Both the position numbers and the translations under genes were made by a program. This document shows, piece after piece, positions 32,301 to 42,934 of a stretch of DNA of 64,000 bases. Origin of the DNA: Carpediemonas membranifera (taxonomy: Eukaryota; Fornicata); NCBI GenBank assembly GCA_019828565.1, contig JAHDYR010000053.1, positions 124,001 through 188,000 on the forward strand. The letters are read 5' to 3'. A model generated the notes under the pieces. It did no database searches. It saw only the letters and a program-made list of their open reading frames with translations, and had not been told where the DNA came from. Each line of letters opens with the position of its first letter. Position 1 is the stretch's first letter.

Positions 32301-32793
32301 CCTTTTCTGCCGCCGTGTGGTTAGATCCTGGGGCGTATACTGTTACCACCAACACATCTCTGCCTGTTTTCAGTATGCTTGCCTGTACTCTTCCCGAAAT
32401 GCTGTCTGTGATGCCTACTTCCCATGTTCCTCTGGCGTGAGGACTTATTACCGTCGCTACTCCTTCTCTGGTTGTTCTCTTCCTTATGTTCGTGAAACCC
32501 TGCGGTGGTGTGATTCCTCTTCTCTTCAGATCTCGCGCTGCTCTGATGCTGGTGGTTTTCTCTTGTTTGTATTCTTCTTGGACCGATTCCTCAGTTTCTT
32601 TTCCAGCTAGTGCATACTGTAAGTCCACAAAGCTATCAATCTTTGTATTCGCTGTTCTCCATGTCTCTTGCAATAGTATACCTTCAACTCCATGCCTGTT
32701 TGTCTGTAACATTGTTGCTATGGATGGAGTAAAGTCCTTCCCTTTCCCAATATGTCCTTGTGAGTTAAGGCTTGCTATCTTCATTGTTACCAT
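29332..32793 (-). CDS. LINE polyprotein: APE endonuclease-reverse transcriptase
   Basis: Uninterrupted 1,153-codon frame. Residues about 1-265 form an exonuclease-endonuclease-phosphatase nuclease (LNSQGH, LLQETW, VYAPG, GDWNEP, TTPDYALV, GSAHEG). Residues about 480-800 form the RT, with SYRPISLTP, FLDIEKAYDTV, GVKQGCVLAPT and the active site MFVDDTAV. A C-terminal Cys-His element CPLC...H-x4-C (about residues 1045-1090) follows. Non-LTR retrotransposon nicking target DNA for target-primed reverse transcription. A strong coding-strand purine bias (many AGA) is evident. Full length and frame suggest a recently active copy. No separate ORF1 is seen upstream. Confidence 0.95.
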   Translation of the reverse strand: MVTMKIASLNSQGHIGKGKDFTPSIATMLQTNRHGVEGILLQETWRTANTKIDSFVDLQYALAGKETEESVQEEYKQEKTTSIRAARDLKRRGITPPQGFTNIRKRTTREGVATVISPHARGTWEVGITDSISGRVQASILKTGRDVLVVTVYAPGSNHTAAEKDKFRNDIRDLLETKGNMEVILVGDWNEPASGMNRSGRWRQLLRDYGLRVIAPVRPSYPSAGTTPDYALVSRNIQSCSAEVIDSGNLGVWGSAHEGIILTWEERDFNKRDSQEEWVDIANANVWPMKAREGSAGVSHLKPNQSIDQWETRVRRDIGEEIPRSRKRKTERDPVYTTAVWSEIGLTPWSEDGNLRKKETLQRELRDFREKMRIDWVQDVESSIKAGYRASRVVIEGAIKRWWCENQYKGMPNSLIKDGCITTDKTVIGETLLKQYATVSQGRDPVWRSWEGHAPKREFQAVEVQAAIKRIKRDTAVGPDQVSGEMIRDLSTKSIREITRLINKIYREGQIPTTWKYATISAIHKTGKSKVKAESYRPISLTPLLYRVYGRLLKNRLEQATKSYIPREQAGFQTEKEVIQQIQYIVQRHQSGKGTTSIFLDIEKAYDTVPRDILMDKLERMGVKSHLIRAIQSTLEETWITVKGATRWERTNRGVKQGCVLAPTLFLLYMANWPYLARKKATKENYDIREAPKRIEPREDPLPGNLTMFVDDTAVTADTPEEAKRLAEWMLEIIEEHEMRANASKNLMVSRDRTAVIRLGGVTLWAAEEARYLEIWLSSGNDPLVACMMRKKYQSERYKNLARWTGWTRKSMPAKTARLLLETYIWPRIMFGIEIWGHEPGGKKIWNDWQGIIAGTGPGGGAAMRPLNGWPDLETHLDTLALKRYLAFEKWDTPISDLVWGPETIMGKTKKRAEQILKDTNPESSIESRLAWGTKLIWNEYASREKSKTARSMMDVMGVRLASRAFMGKALIKRKPANGQSFGEWSKIATVAANICPSPSSAGKGQGPKRALCMLTRNLRDKEIMERTCPLCSAKPELDLLYRITRENPPEAQREIWIREWAAAQRLGSASHIIYECSGVDRGTGWTEIMNEARCYAEKSPLRSGSNPDKQWYEERPIQEMHFILSKASEREWEGLRAGLQALAKIYKRFKIE

Positions 32794-33170
32794 CTCTAGC
32801 TTTGTTGTTCACTAAACTGCGGAAATTCCGCTTAATTTGAAATCTCTGTCCATTACTTAGGTTCCAGTGTCGGGCCGGAGGTCCTTAGCGCCGGCCGAGC
32901 CTCAGTTGGGCCCGCAGTGACCGTCGTTTTCACGAGGCAGTGTGCTTAGGAGGGGGCGCAATGGCGGGACCCCCCCTTTGGCTGCCGCCGCAGCCCACTG
33001 GCAGTGCCTTATTGGCCAATGCCAGACCCCTTGGGAGGAGGGGCTTGGTTTTAGATACAAAGAAAACTATAACTACTCTCTTGCGCTTAGAAAACAAGCT
33101 TTAATCTCTGTCATCCGAACTCTCTGCATCGCTGTCCGACTCGGCGTCGTAGAGGAGCTTCGCTGGCCGT
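32794..33170. other. LINE 5' flank; no gene seen
   Basis: Contains the palindrome GCGGAAATTCCGC (about 32817-32830) and a GC-rich stretch. A 101-codon plus frame has no domain. Confidence 0.45.
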
Positions 33171-34079
33171 TTGTCCTCAATACCAGCCATACGAATCAAG
33201 ATCTATGCGCGCCAACAGCTCCTACAGCTCAAGGACTCTTGGGATGACGCCACAGCCGAGCGTTGTAAGAACCTCTTCAAGTCCTCACCGCCCAAGAGCC
33301 GTGCCTCAGTCGATCGCCTGGTCGCAAAAGCCAAGGTCAAGGGTACTATGCGCCGCCCAAACTACCAGCGTGGGGGCCAGAGAGAGCGCTGTCGTCTCAA
33401 CCAGTAACTCACAGGCTCCCATCTATGAACGCAAGGTGGTATGTCTGGAAACGTTTCAAGGCCTCTGCAGAGGTTGTTGCTCTCCTCCGTCATGGCGTGC
33501 CGATACATCTCACTGGCAAGCCATCTCCTCCACGTCCGCAAGCTCGCATCGATCGCAAGATCTTAGCCAAGATCAAGCTCCAGCTCGCATCCGGCGCTCT
33601 CGTCAAGTCCTCCATAGGTCAGCTCTGTCACTCAGCGCCATTTTTCTCTGTGCCAAAAGGTCCGGAAGACATTCGGGTTATCCACGACCTCAGGTGCCTC
33701 AACGCCAAGACCAGAAACCGCTCGGTCTTCCGCCTGTTCGGAGTGCGGCGTGCAGTTGGACTGCTCGAGCATGGAGACTACATGATCAAGGTCGACCTAA
33801 GCGACGGCTATCACCAGCTCGGTGTTCGACCATCCGATGCTCCGCTGCTGGGGGTCGTGCTACCCAATGGCCAGGCTTACCACTTCACAGGTCTCTCGTT
33901 CGGTTGGACAGCCGCGCCTTACTATTTCCAGCTCGTCATGATCCAGGCTGCAAGGATCTTAGCACTAAGGTTCAGCGTCAAAGTGTCTGTCTACCTAGAC
34001 GACTTCATCTTTGCCCACGCCAGCGCTGCTCACCTGAGTCAAGTCGGCCCCGAGATCATACGTACACTACAGCTATTAG
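33171..34079 (+). pseudogene. DIRS-like remnant: gag tail and RT
   Basis: 33171-33407 matches the C-terminus of the DIRS-like gag at 56765-57247 (shared TDATAER-type block and RGGRxxDRGR-like basic tail). 33425-34079 encodes an RT related to 57262-59058, with VPKG, VDLSDGYHQ and the active site VYLDDFIF. It is cut at 34080 by the gypsy delta LTR. The N-terminal gag and all of RNase H and recombinase are missing. A diverged, older member than the array at 56 kb. Confidence 0.85.
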
Positions 34080-34135
34080 TGTTGTGATATTGATTAGTTC
34101 AGTTTTCGCAGTATAAAGCACAAGGTTCTAGCACA
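34080..34135 (+). repeat. Gypsy delta 5' LTR, 56 bp (predicted)
   Basis: Starts TGTTGTGATATTG, exactly where the DIRS-like RT stops, and ends CTAGCACA. Gag ATG is 16 nt downstream. The following bases GTGATCCCTC are only partly palindromic, unlike the other gypsy elements. No matching 3' LTR is present. Confidence 0.5.
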
Positions 34136-34151
34136 GTGATCCCTCTAGACC

Positions 34152-35714
34152 ATGAACGTGAAGGTCAATCAGGAAGTCAACAAGCTGACGAGCTCCGCAT
34201 TATCACCGGCGGCAATCAAGGAATGGCGACTAGATGCAAAGATCTTCCTTGCTAGCAACGAAGGGTTTCCTGTCGCGCTCTTGCTCGCGCAGGACCTACA
34301 AGATCTTGTCAAAGAGGCCCTGGGAGCCGATGACATCGAGAAGATCACACTCGAGGAGATCATCACCACACTCCAGAGGGAGGTGATCCCAGATTCACTC
34401 CTGGAGCTTCGCGCCAAAATAGAAGGGGTTACGTGCGGTATAAGCACGACCCAGAAGGGCCGTACCGCGGCCATCAGAGAGTACATCAGCGACATCACGC
34501 AGTGGACTGACCTGGCACCGCAAGTCGCAAAGTACGAGAACCTGCCCGACTTCGCCTTCCTGTTCAATAAGGTGAAGGAGGATGTAGCCGTAATCGTCAA
34601 GCAAGACGACGGTGAGTCGAAGGCTGAGATCCAAGAACGCGAACGAGATGCCTCGAGAGACGAGATCGCTGAAGCCCGCGCCAAGACCTTTCTCCAAAAG
34701 AAGGCGCGCCAGATCCTCGTCGCCAAGCTACGCCCGCCCGCTTTCAAGCGGAAGGTGGAGACGATGCTCACGACGCTACCAAAGGCGTCCTTCTCCGACA
34801 CCGTCAAGGTCATCCGGGCCATGGCGAAGCATGACGAGGCGCTGTCCTCAGCGCCTGACGTCCCAGAGAAGCCTGTTGAGAAGGAGGGCAACAAGAGCGC
34901 GCCGAGCTCCGGCCAGAGCTTCGGCCAAAACTCCAGCGGCAGTACCTCGTCCGCCGGCAAGGCAAGGACCCCCAAGGCTTGCTACATCTGTGGAGAAGTT
35001 GGTCATTTTGCCGACTCCTGCCCTAAGCGCCGCACGAGGGAGAACGGCGGTCTGCGCCAGAACCCGCCCAAGAGGACGCCTATGGAGGCGAACGCGGTCG
35101 ATGAGAACGAGGAAGCCCTGGCCACGGAGGCGGTTATAAACTCCTCCACGTACATGGCGCTCATTGACTCTGGTGCAGGGCCCTCGATTATCACGTCACG
35201 AACCTCCCATATCCTTCGGGAGAGACAGCCAGGCCTCGTGGAAAAGAGTTGCCCACCGAGGTTTATAAGAACAGCGAGTAACGCGCTGGTGAAGGTGACG
35301 ACGACACTGACCGTGGAGGTGACCTTACCCCACGTCGGAGAGAGGGAGGTGAGGTTTGAGCAGACGTTCTTGGTCCTGCCAAGCTCTCGTGAGAAGATAC
35401 TCCTCGGCTGCAGCACGCTGAGAAGTCTGGGGCTCCTAACACCTGAAGGGCTCCATATCGTTTTCAAACCCGAGGAGAAAGATGAAACAGAAGACTTCCC
35501 GTTCGCGAACGACTATCTTGAAGCGAACACGACGGAGGAAGTGGAAGAAGGAGTCTCAACGATACATATTCCGGAATCAGAGATCTCCGAAGACCTCAGG
35601 GCGCTGTGTGCAGCGTATGAAGACGTATTTGACCCCCACTTGCCGAAGAACGGTGCTCGAACCGATCAATGTCGATCTGAAGGAAGACGGCCAATTCCGG
35701 TAACTGTAAGGTAA
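34152..35714 (+). CDS. gag: Gypsy delta gag-protease
   Basis: 520 codons from ATG 34152. Helical capsid region, one zinc knuckle CYICGEVGHFADSC (about residues 277-290), an aspartic protease ALIDSGAGPSI (about 335) and the first linker before RT. A +1 change at a C5 run near 35635 is needed to continue toward RT; the alternative frame reads ...EPINVDLKEDGQF. The frame terminates just before an internal deletion. Confidence 0.9.
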   Translation: MNVKVNQEVNKLTSSALSPAAIKEWRLDAKIFLASNEGFPVALLLAQDLQDLVKEALGADDIEKITLEEIITTLQREVIPDSLLELRAKIEGVTCGISTTQKGRTAAIREYISDITQWTDLAPQVAKYENLPDFAFLFNKVKEDVAVIVKQDDGESKAEIQERERDASRDEIAEARAKTFLQKKARQILVAKLRPPAFKRKVETMLTTLPKASFSDTVKVIRAMAKHDEALSSAPDVPEKPVEKEGNKSAPSSGQSFGQNSSGSTSSAGKARTPKACYICGEVGHFADSCPKRRTRENGGLRQNPPKRTPMEANAVDENEEALATEAVINSSTYMALIDSGAGPSIITSRTSHILRERQPGLVEKSCPPRFIRTASNALVKVTTTLTVEVTLPHVGEREVRFEQTFLVLPSSREKILLGCSTLRSLGLLTPEGLHIVFKPEEKDETEDFPFANDYLEANTTEEVEEGVSTIHIPESEISEDLRALCAAYEDVFDPHLPKNGARTDQCRSEGRRPIPVTVR

Positions 35715-35734
35715 GCCTTACCTTACCTTACGTC

Positions 35735-36114
35735 AGCAAGTTCGTACCTGATTCTAGCAGACTCCTTAAGCCCCTCAACGCATTGAGGAGCCAGGAGTAC
35801 GAGATATCCATGTGGAACGAGGTTTGCCAGGAAGCATTTGACGACTTCAAAAGTCTGGTGCGGAAGCAACTGTCGCTAGCATATCCAGACCTGAACAAGC
35901 CATGGACACTGTACACCGACGCCTCTGACAACGGGTACGGCGGGGCCCTACTGCAAGGAGAACCAGGGGACGAAGAGATAGTCAGCTTCTTCGCTGGGTC
36001 CTTCTCCCCCACACAAACCCGGTGGAGCACGTATGAGCAGGAACTATTCGCAATCCTGCACTGCCTCACACGCCCGGACCTAAGCAGCCTGTTCCGCATG
36101 CACCCATCGGTGAC
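35735..36114 (+). pseudogene. pol: Gypsy delta pol remnant (RT thumb-RNase H)
   Basis: Reads YVSKFVPDSSRLLKPLNALR, then RNase H YTDASDNGYGGALLQ and TRWSTYEQELFAILH, stopping at 36114 where gypsy epsilon begins. The whole RT catalytic core (roughly 230 residues by comparison with zeta) is missing. The join is a palindromic filler of TTACC/GGTAA units at 35704-35734. Confidence 0.85.
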
Positions 36115-36251
36115 TGTTGTCGGTTTGGTATCCCTTACCGAGCAGTTTAGAGACCTCTGGAAGATAGATATGATATTTATATCTCAGGATTCGACACCTC
36201 TGTGTCGAATCCCGTTTGACTACTAAAGTTCTTTTGTCATAAGAGACCACA
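36115..36251 (+). repeat. Gypsy epsilon 5' LTR, about 137 bp (predicted)
   Basis: Starts TGTTGTCGGTTTGG at the point where delta RNase H breaks and ends GAGACCACA. It is followed by palindrome ATACTAGTAT and the gag ATG at 36272. Contains a perfect hairpin GGATTCGACAC (36187-36197)/GTGTCGAATCC (36202-36212). No 3' LTR recognised. Confidence 0.45.
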
Positions 36252-36271
36252 ATACTAGTATTTTCCATCTA

Positions 36272-39200
36272 ATGACGAAACACAATGAGACCTATGATAG
36301 AAATGGGCCCGTTCTCGACGAGCCCGACATCAGCGCGCTGTTTAGATTCAATGAACAGCTGGAGCGCCACGTGCGCCAGGGCGGTTCCTCCAAGTTGCTC
36401 AAACGCATTGGCCCCGCAGTATACGCGTACTCCTCTTCATGTGGCGTCGATCTGCTGAGCGTCTACTCCGACGCCAAGTACACGGTCCGGACCCCCCCGT
36501 CAGACGACGAGGACGCGACCTTCGGACCCACTATCCGCCTCAAGGTACGCAACAGTACTGCATCCAGGGAGAGAGCCGTGCTCAACGCCCTCGGGCGCGT
36601 CCTCAGGCCGACCGAAGTTGAGCTCCAACGCCAGCTACTCAAGCTTTCATATGACGAATTCCCCCATGTTGGGCGCTTCGCCCTGTTCGTCGATAGATTC
36701 CAACGTCGTCTGTCGCTCTTGGACCCAGAGCTATCGGAGAGGAGCATCCATGACCTCTTCGTGGGATCCATCCGCCACGAGGAGCTCCGCGCCCAGGTCG
36801 AGGGCGTCACCGCCGGCCTCCCCCTGGGGGAGGTCTTCCCCCGGGCCAGCGCCCTCATCCGGCGCTTGTATGAGGCGTCTTCGCTCAGCCGCCCCTTTGC
36901 TCAAACGACCGTCAGACGCGAGGAGAACAGCGGCCGCCAGGGTAAGCACAAGCGAAACCGGCCCCCGCCGAGTGGCCGCGACAAGCGGGTCCGACCGGAG
37001 CGCGACCGCTCTGCTCCCGTCCATACTGGAGCCAAGCCCGACGTCTCCAGACCCACATGCTTCAACTGTGGCAAGCCTGGCCACAAGTCGTTCGAGTGCC
37101 GTAAGCCCAAGACGCGCTGCGAGAAGTGTGGGAAGGACGGACACCTGGCACAGTTCTGTAAGCCCAGTGTAAATCCGTCCTCCTATTTAACTCCCGCAAC
37201 CGTCAAGACAACCCCTCAGGTGTGGACCGTAATTTCTGGTGGTCCCAACCTTCCGGTAGTATCGGCAGATATCACCGCACAATGTGGAGAGTCCGTGACT
37301 TGGAAGCTCGTGCTATATGACTGCGGCGCAGATGTCTGCTTGGTCAACCCCGACAAGGCCGTGTTGGCGGGCCTAACGCCGACTAAGTTGCCTGTACCGA
37401 TCAAGATCAAGAGCCCTGGCGGGTACATCACGGCTCACACGTCTTATGAGATTCCTCTTCACATGGCCAAGTCCCCCATGACTCCAAAGGGACTCAGGGA
37501 CACGGTCACAGCATACGGAGTTCCCAGCGACTACGACCTGGTTCTCAGCTATGGTATCATGGTTGCGTGGGGCATCCTGCCATCCCTTGGCGCCGAGTCA
37601 GACGAGGTGGACGGCGACGCAGAGCTACCTGAACTTGACTCTCCCGAGCGTCAGCTTTACACACTCTCTAGCACTTCACAGTCACTGCAGGACCGACTAG
37701 TGGCACGTTACGCTGATACGTTTAAGCCCCGAGTCGGATTCAGCAAGCTGGAGCCTTACGACTTAGTCCTTCGGGACAACCGAGTTGTCTCGAGTCGACC
37801 CTATTATATACCTCCGCCGAAGGAGCCATTGGTACAAGCGCACATCGACGAGCTCCTACAGAAACGCTTCATCGAAGCATCCTTCTCGCCGTACTCGTCC
37901 CCCACGATCATCGTTCCCAAGGGGAAGGACAAGACGAGATTCGTGGTAGACTTCAGGCGGATTAACGACCTAACCGACCCTTTCGACTATCCAATCCCTA
38001 AGATTGACGAGTGTCTCGCCCGTCTCGCGGGTTCCAAGATCTTTGCGACACTCGACCTGTCGAGCGGTTATCATCAGGTGGAACTCACCGAGCGCTCACG
38101 TCCCTTAACCGCGTTCAATACGCCTATGGGGAAGTATCATTACACGGGAATGCCGTTCGGTCTCAAGAATGCTGGTGCCCATTTCCAGTGGGCGATGGAG
38201 ACCGCTTTCGGCGACCTGGTTGGTAAGGCCTGTATCATATATATTGACGATATCATCGTCTTCGGACGTGATGAGGGGCAGTATCTTCGCAACCTCAACA
38301 GCGTGCTGGCTCGCGCGCAGCAGTTTGAACTGCTCCTCAACCGCGAGAAGTCCCATTTTGACCTCGCCGAGGTCGAGTTCCTCGGTTGGTTAGTCTCCGG
38401 ATCGGGTTACAAGATCGCACCTGACCGGAACCACGACGTCATGCAACTGAAGTTGCCGAAAACTAAGCGTGGCGCCCAAGCTCTGATGGGGTTCCTTAAC
38501 TATATGCGAGATTTCGTTCCCCTCTTCGTGTCGATAGCTTTCCCACTCCAACAAGCAGCCTCTGGGAAGGCAGAACCTGGTGGGTCAGGACAGGCGGAGG
38601 CTTTGGCCAAGTTGAAGGACATCCTATGCTCTGCCCCCGCCCTCGAGCTATTCGACGTCAACAAGGATCATGTCGTAATGACAGACGCTTCCGATCTCGG
38701 CTATGGCGGTGTTCTGCTGCAGGACGGGCGCCCCGTCTGTTATATGTCGCGTGCCTTCACGGATGTACAGACGCGCTGGAGCACCATTGAACAAGAGGCG
38801 TTCGCCATCGTCTCTGCACTCCAGCGTTGGCGCCGTTTCCTTTGTTGGAAACCATTTACACTGCGTACCGATCACCGCAATCTCGTTTATATGTCACGTT
38901 CGACCAACGCGAAAGTGCAGCGGTGGTACGAGTCGATTAGCGACCTGCAGTTCACCATCAAGCATGTGCCCGGCGTCGACAACGGCGCCGCGGATGGACT
39001 GAGCCGCGTTTATGCCATGACCGCAACAGCGACGAATGATCAGATCTCAGCTACTCACCTCCTGGGCAATGCCCATCTACCCATCTATACGACGCTCGAG
39101 CGCTTGCGCACCCTGGGCCTAAAGGCTCCGGTCGAGCGGGTCGCTGGGGTGATCAAGGCCTGTCCCATATGTCAACTGACTAACAGACCGACTGAGGCCT

Positions 39201-39674
39201 CACGTCCTTACCTCCACACAGCTACGATTAAGCCTTTCGCGAGTGTGGCGATGGACACCATCGGGTCGTTGCCCGAGTATAACGGCTACAGGTTTATACT
39301 GGTGGTCGTCGATATGGCCTCCCGCCTGACCGAGCTGGTTGCGCTCCAGTCTACTCGAGCGGACGAGGCTGTTAGAGCATTTACTGATTCATGGGTGCTG
39401 CGGTACGGCGCGCCTAAGGTGTTACAGACCGATGGCGGCAGCCAGTTCAACAACAAACTGTTCCGGGAGCTCGCGGTGCGGGTTGGGTTCACGCCCCACA
39501 TTACCACGGCGTACCACCCGCAATCGAATGGGCTGGTGGAGCGCGCTAACGCCACTGTACTCCGCATCCTTAAGGCCCGCAAGTACGAGCTAGAGTCAGA
39601 GGATTGGGTCGAGTCTCTCCCCGTGGCACGGTTCCTCGTGAACTCGGCGCCCCGAGTCGCGACCCGTTTGACCC
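36272..39674 (+). CDS. gag-pol: Gypsy epsilon gag-pol, interrupted by zeta
   Basis: Single open frame of about 1,134 codons before the zeta insertion. Two zinc knuckles (CFNCGKPGHKSFEC and CEKCGKDGHLAQFC, about residues 263-293). The protease-like site LYDCGADVC has DCG instead of DSG/DTG. RT has the active site YIDDIIVF (about 656), and RNase H has TDASDLGYGG. The integrase shows CPICQ, AMDTIGS, TDGGSQ and GLVERAN (D,D,E about 994, 1053, 1088). It ends VATRLT at the zeta LTR; the remainder is at 55922-56344. Otherwise intact, so zeta inserted while it was young. Confidence 0.92.
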
Positions 39675-39724
39675 TGTGGAGTAATCAATTGATAAACACC
39701 TTTTTGCTTTAAGCCAACGCCACA
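39675..39724 (+). repeat. Gypsy zeta 5' LTR (50 bp)
   Basis: Identical to 55872-55921. Terminal TGTGG/CCACA inverted pair. It is followed by the palindrome GTGAATTCAC and the gag ATG at 39739, only 14 nt after the LTR, leaving no room for an ordinary 18-nt tRNA primer site before the coding start. Confidence 0.9.
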
Positions 39725-39738
39725 GTGAATTCACTGCA

Positions 39739-42700
39739 ATGCGAGGCGAAAACATGCTTGTCAGTGTAACAAACGCACATGAGCTCTCCGAGGCCATCAA
39801 GTCTTACAAGAGAGAACTGCCTCATGTGAAGCGCCCTACTTCACTTATTCGCACCTTTGATCCCGCCACGACGGAGTTCCTTCACGCTAATTGGAGGAAG
39901 ACGAAGGAATACGCCTCCTACGAGGCTATGGAAGAGGACACGATATCGGACGCTGAGGTCCGCCGCGCTCTGCGTGAAGAGCATAAGCCAGAAGATCGGG
40001 TCAGTTCCAAGGCCGTCATGGCCCAGATCAAGGCACTCCTAGAGGAAGATCTGTTCAACGTTGCCTCCTCTGCCGCCCTGAAGCACCCCGATGGCCCCTT
40101 GGCTGCGGCCGCCCAGCGCCGCGCCACGTCCCTATTTGACGCAGCAGTCTCCGCTATAGACCCAGAAAACCCGAAGTACACGCCGTTGCTGAACGTCTTC
40201 GAGGAAGGCAACCCGGCAGCCACAGTCCGCGACGGTCAAGAGCTCGCTACGGCTGCCGAGGAGGAGTCAGGCCACGACGCCCCCGACATACGACAGCAGC
40301 TTGCGGACGAGGCCGACGCGATCGCCCCCCATCTTTTCATGACTCTGCTTCCGTCACTCGATGCCGGCGCCCGCCTCATCTCCCTCAATATTTCGAACGA
40401 GCTTTATGGAAAGGCCGCAACACACCGAGTGGCCATCCAACGCCTTCGAGAGGCCGTCGATGAAATCAATCCCGCCATCGAGGCCCCGAACTACGAACAG
40501 CTCCACGAAGCCGCGCTGATCGCGAAGATCAGGGAACTAGCGCTCATTGGCTACACGAAGGAGGCTAAGGCCAACTATAAGGCCGAGATAGAAGCCGATG
40601 GCACCGTCGACAGCGTTCTAGACGCTCTCGCAGAACTCGACGAAGACCACGACGGAATGATCATCACGCCCTGGCGCGCATTCGCCGCGAAAAAGGTCCA
40701 ACCGCCAGCCAAGAGCCAGCCCAACAGCGCCACGACAGCAGGCAGAAAGCCGCAGGCAAGGAAGGTCAGCGGCGATGACCCATATGTCCAGTTCAAGGAT
40801 AAGTCGAAGTACTTCATCCCTCGAAGCCTGAGGAAGTACTGCGACTACCACGGCTACAACACGTCACACACCTCGGCCCAGTGCAAGGCCTTGAGCCACA
40901 GCTCAGACCGCCCTTCCGGCCAGCAACGTCTTACCCCTCAGCAAGGCCAACAGCGCCCGGCTCAACAGCAAGGCCAACGACAACAGCCGCGCCAGAGCGG
41001 CCAGACAAGGCCCAATCCGCCGCCACAGCCCTCGGGCCATACCCATCAGTCCCGCCAAGCTGACCCCCAGAACTCAGGCCCCAGGAAGGCCTGGAAGCGC
41101 AACGCTCACACTAACCGCCTCGAGAGCGACGTCAACGAGCTCTACGAGTCATCCGACTCCGACTCCGATATCGACGAAGTCGAAGATCACCGCGCCTCGG
41201 GAAAAGCCATCTATCACACCATCAAGGTCGCTAACACGGAGATAGTAGCTAAGATAGATCCAGCTGCAGCAAGAACGTGCATTTCCGCCAAGACATTCAA
41301 CGATCTGAAGCAAAACGACAACATCAAGATCACCACGCACGATTTACAGCTCAAAGCGGCAGATCAACGCCTGATTGAGGATAAGACAGCAATCGAAGCC
41401 ACTATTACGATCGCTGACATCATCCCACATCCCGTTCAGCTTTCTTGGATCATCCCCGTCATCCCGGGAAAATCCAGCAAGATGCTCCTAGGAGCTGATT
41501 TCCTTCGCCACATCGGCCTGATGACGGATCAAGGCATCCACATCTCACTTCCAACGACGACCACCGAGGATACATCGGAGTTTGCGCCGTTCCCCCACGA
41601 GTTCATTGACGAGCTCTTCGACGAAGACGGCAATTCAGACGACGGCGACGACCTCTACGACTCTTCGCGCCTCCATGAATACGTCGACGAGGTGGATGAG
41701 CCCGATCACGTTCCGTTCGACATAGACCCGAAGTTCCCCCTCAAGGACGAGCTCGAGTCCGAGCTGGAGAAGTACAGAGACACCGTCTTCCTTCCCAAGC
41801 TTGCACCAGGCGGCGCCAAGCTGCCACATGCCACGATCGACCTCGTTCCCGGGGCCTACCTACCACAGGCTGCCGCGCGGCCTATTCGCCCTGCTTGGAG
41901 AGATGAGGTCAACCAACAACTCGCCGACTTGGAGGCACAGGGCATCATCAGAGACGCCCACGGACACGTCGCCAGCCCAGTGGTCATCGTCGACCGCCGC
42001 TCAGATGCAACCACGCGCAAGCCGCTGAGACTCTGCTGCGACTACAGAGACATCAACAAGAACACGATCCCCGACGCATTCCCCATGACGGACATCAAGC
42101 ACCTCGTCCAAGATCTTGTCGGGTCGAGCTACTTCTTCACCATGGACTTACGACAGGGCTTCCATCAGATGCCCGTTAGACCCGATGATGTCTACCTCAC
42201 CGCGTTCCGTGTGCCAGGCGCGTTCAAGGAGTATCTCTTCGCCCCCTTCGGGCTTCGTAACCTGCCGGCGCAGTTTCAGCGCGCCGTAGCCCAGACACTC
42301 AGGCCCGTCTACGACAACCGAGTCCGCAACTATATAGACGACATAATGGGAGGCGCGAGCACTCCTGAAGAGCTCCTAGCCACCATCAAGTCCACACTCA
42401 GCATCCTGAAGGACCACAACATCAGACTACGGCTTGAGAAGTGCCACTTCGGGTACAAGGAGGTACATGCGCTGGGTGAGATCATCTCATCGGAGGGCAG
42501 ACGCCCCACACCCACACGCATCGCCGCAATCCGCGATCTACCGAGGCCGACTAATGTCCACGGGGTCCGCCAAGTGCTTGGTCACATCAACTATGTTGCT
42601 GAGTTCATACCGTCCAGCCAAGAGCTGCTCGAGCCCGTTAACGCGCTGCTCCGCAAGGACGCTACCGTCAAGTGGGGCCAGGCTCAGAAGGACGCGCTCG

Positions 42701-42884
42701 AGAAGGTTCTCCACGCACTTGCAGACGCGAAGACGCTCGCCATACCGGACATATCGCTCCCATGGAGGCTCGAGACAGACGCCAGCCTCGTAGGCGCGGG
42801 TGGGATCCTGCTACAGCTAGAACAGGGCAGCTGGAGAGTCGTCAGTTATTTCAGCAAGGCGTTCTCGGACGTCCAGCGCAGATG
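39739..42884 (+). CDS. gag-pol: Gypsy zeta gag-pol, part 1
   Basis: 1,048 codons up to the transposon A insertion. Gag of about 360 residues, a C-x3-HG-x6-H-x4-C type finger (YCDYHGYNTSHTSAQC, about 366-381), a Gln/Pro-rich linker, and a protease-like segment at about 505 reading AKIDPAAARTC in place of D-S/T-G-A. RT has FTMDLRQGFHQMP and active site YIDDIMGG (about 866). RNase H begins ETDASLVGAGG (about 1012) and breaks after DVQRR. Resumes in frame at 54193. Confidence 0.92.
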
Positions 42885-42934
42885 CATACTGTAAGAATGG
42901 CTAGAGTCTCCCGGGAGATACTCTGGAGATACTC
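42885..42934 (+). repeat. Transposon A left TIR (50 bp)
   Basis: Inverse of 54143-54192 with one mismatch at position 38. It contains the palindrome TCTCCCGGGAGA and two GGAGATAC-type direct repeats, which could be transposase-binding sites. Confidence 0.95.

Noticed and set aside
29642-32815. Plus-strand frames opposite the LINE
   Set aside because: Antisense shadows of a strongly conserved minus-strand coding frame.
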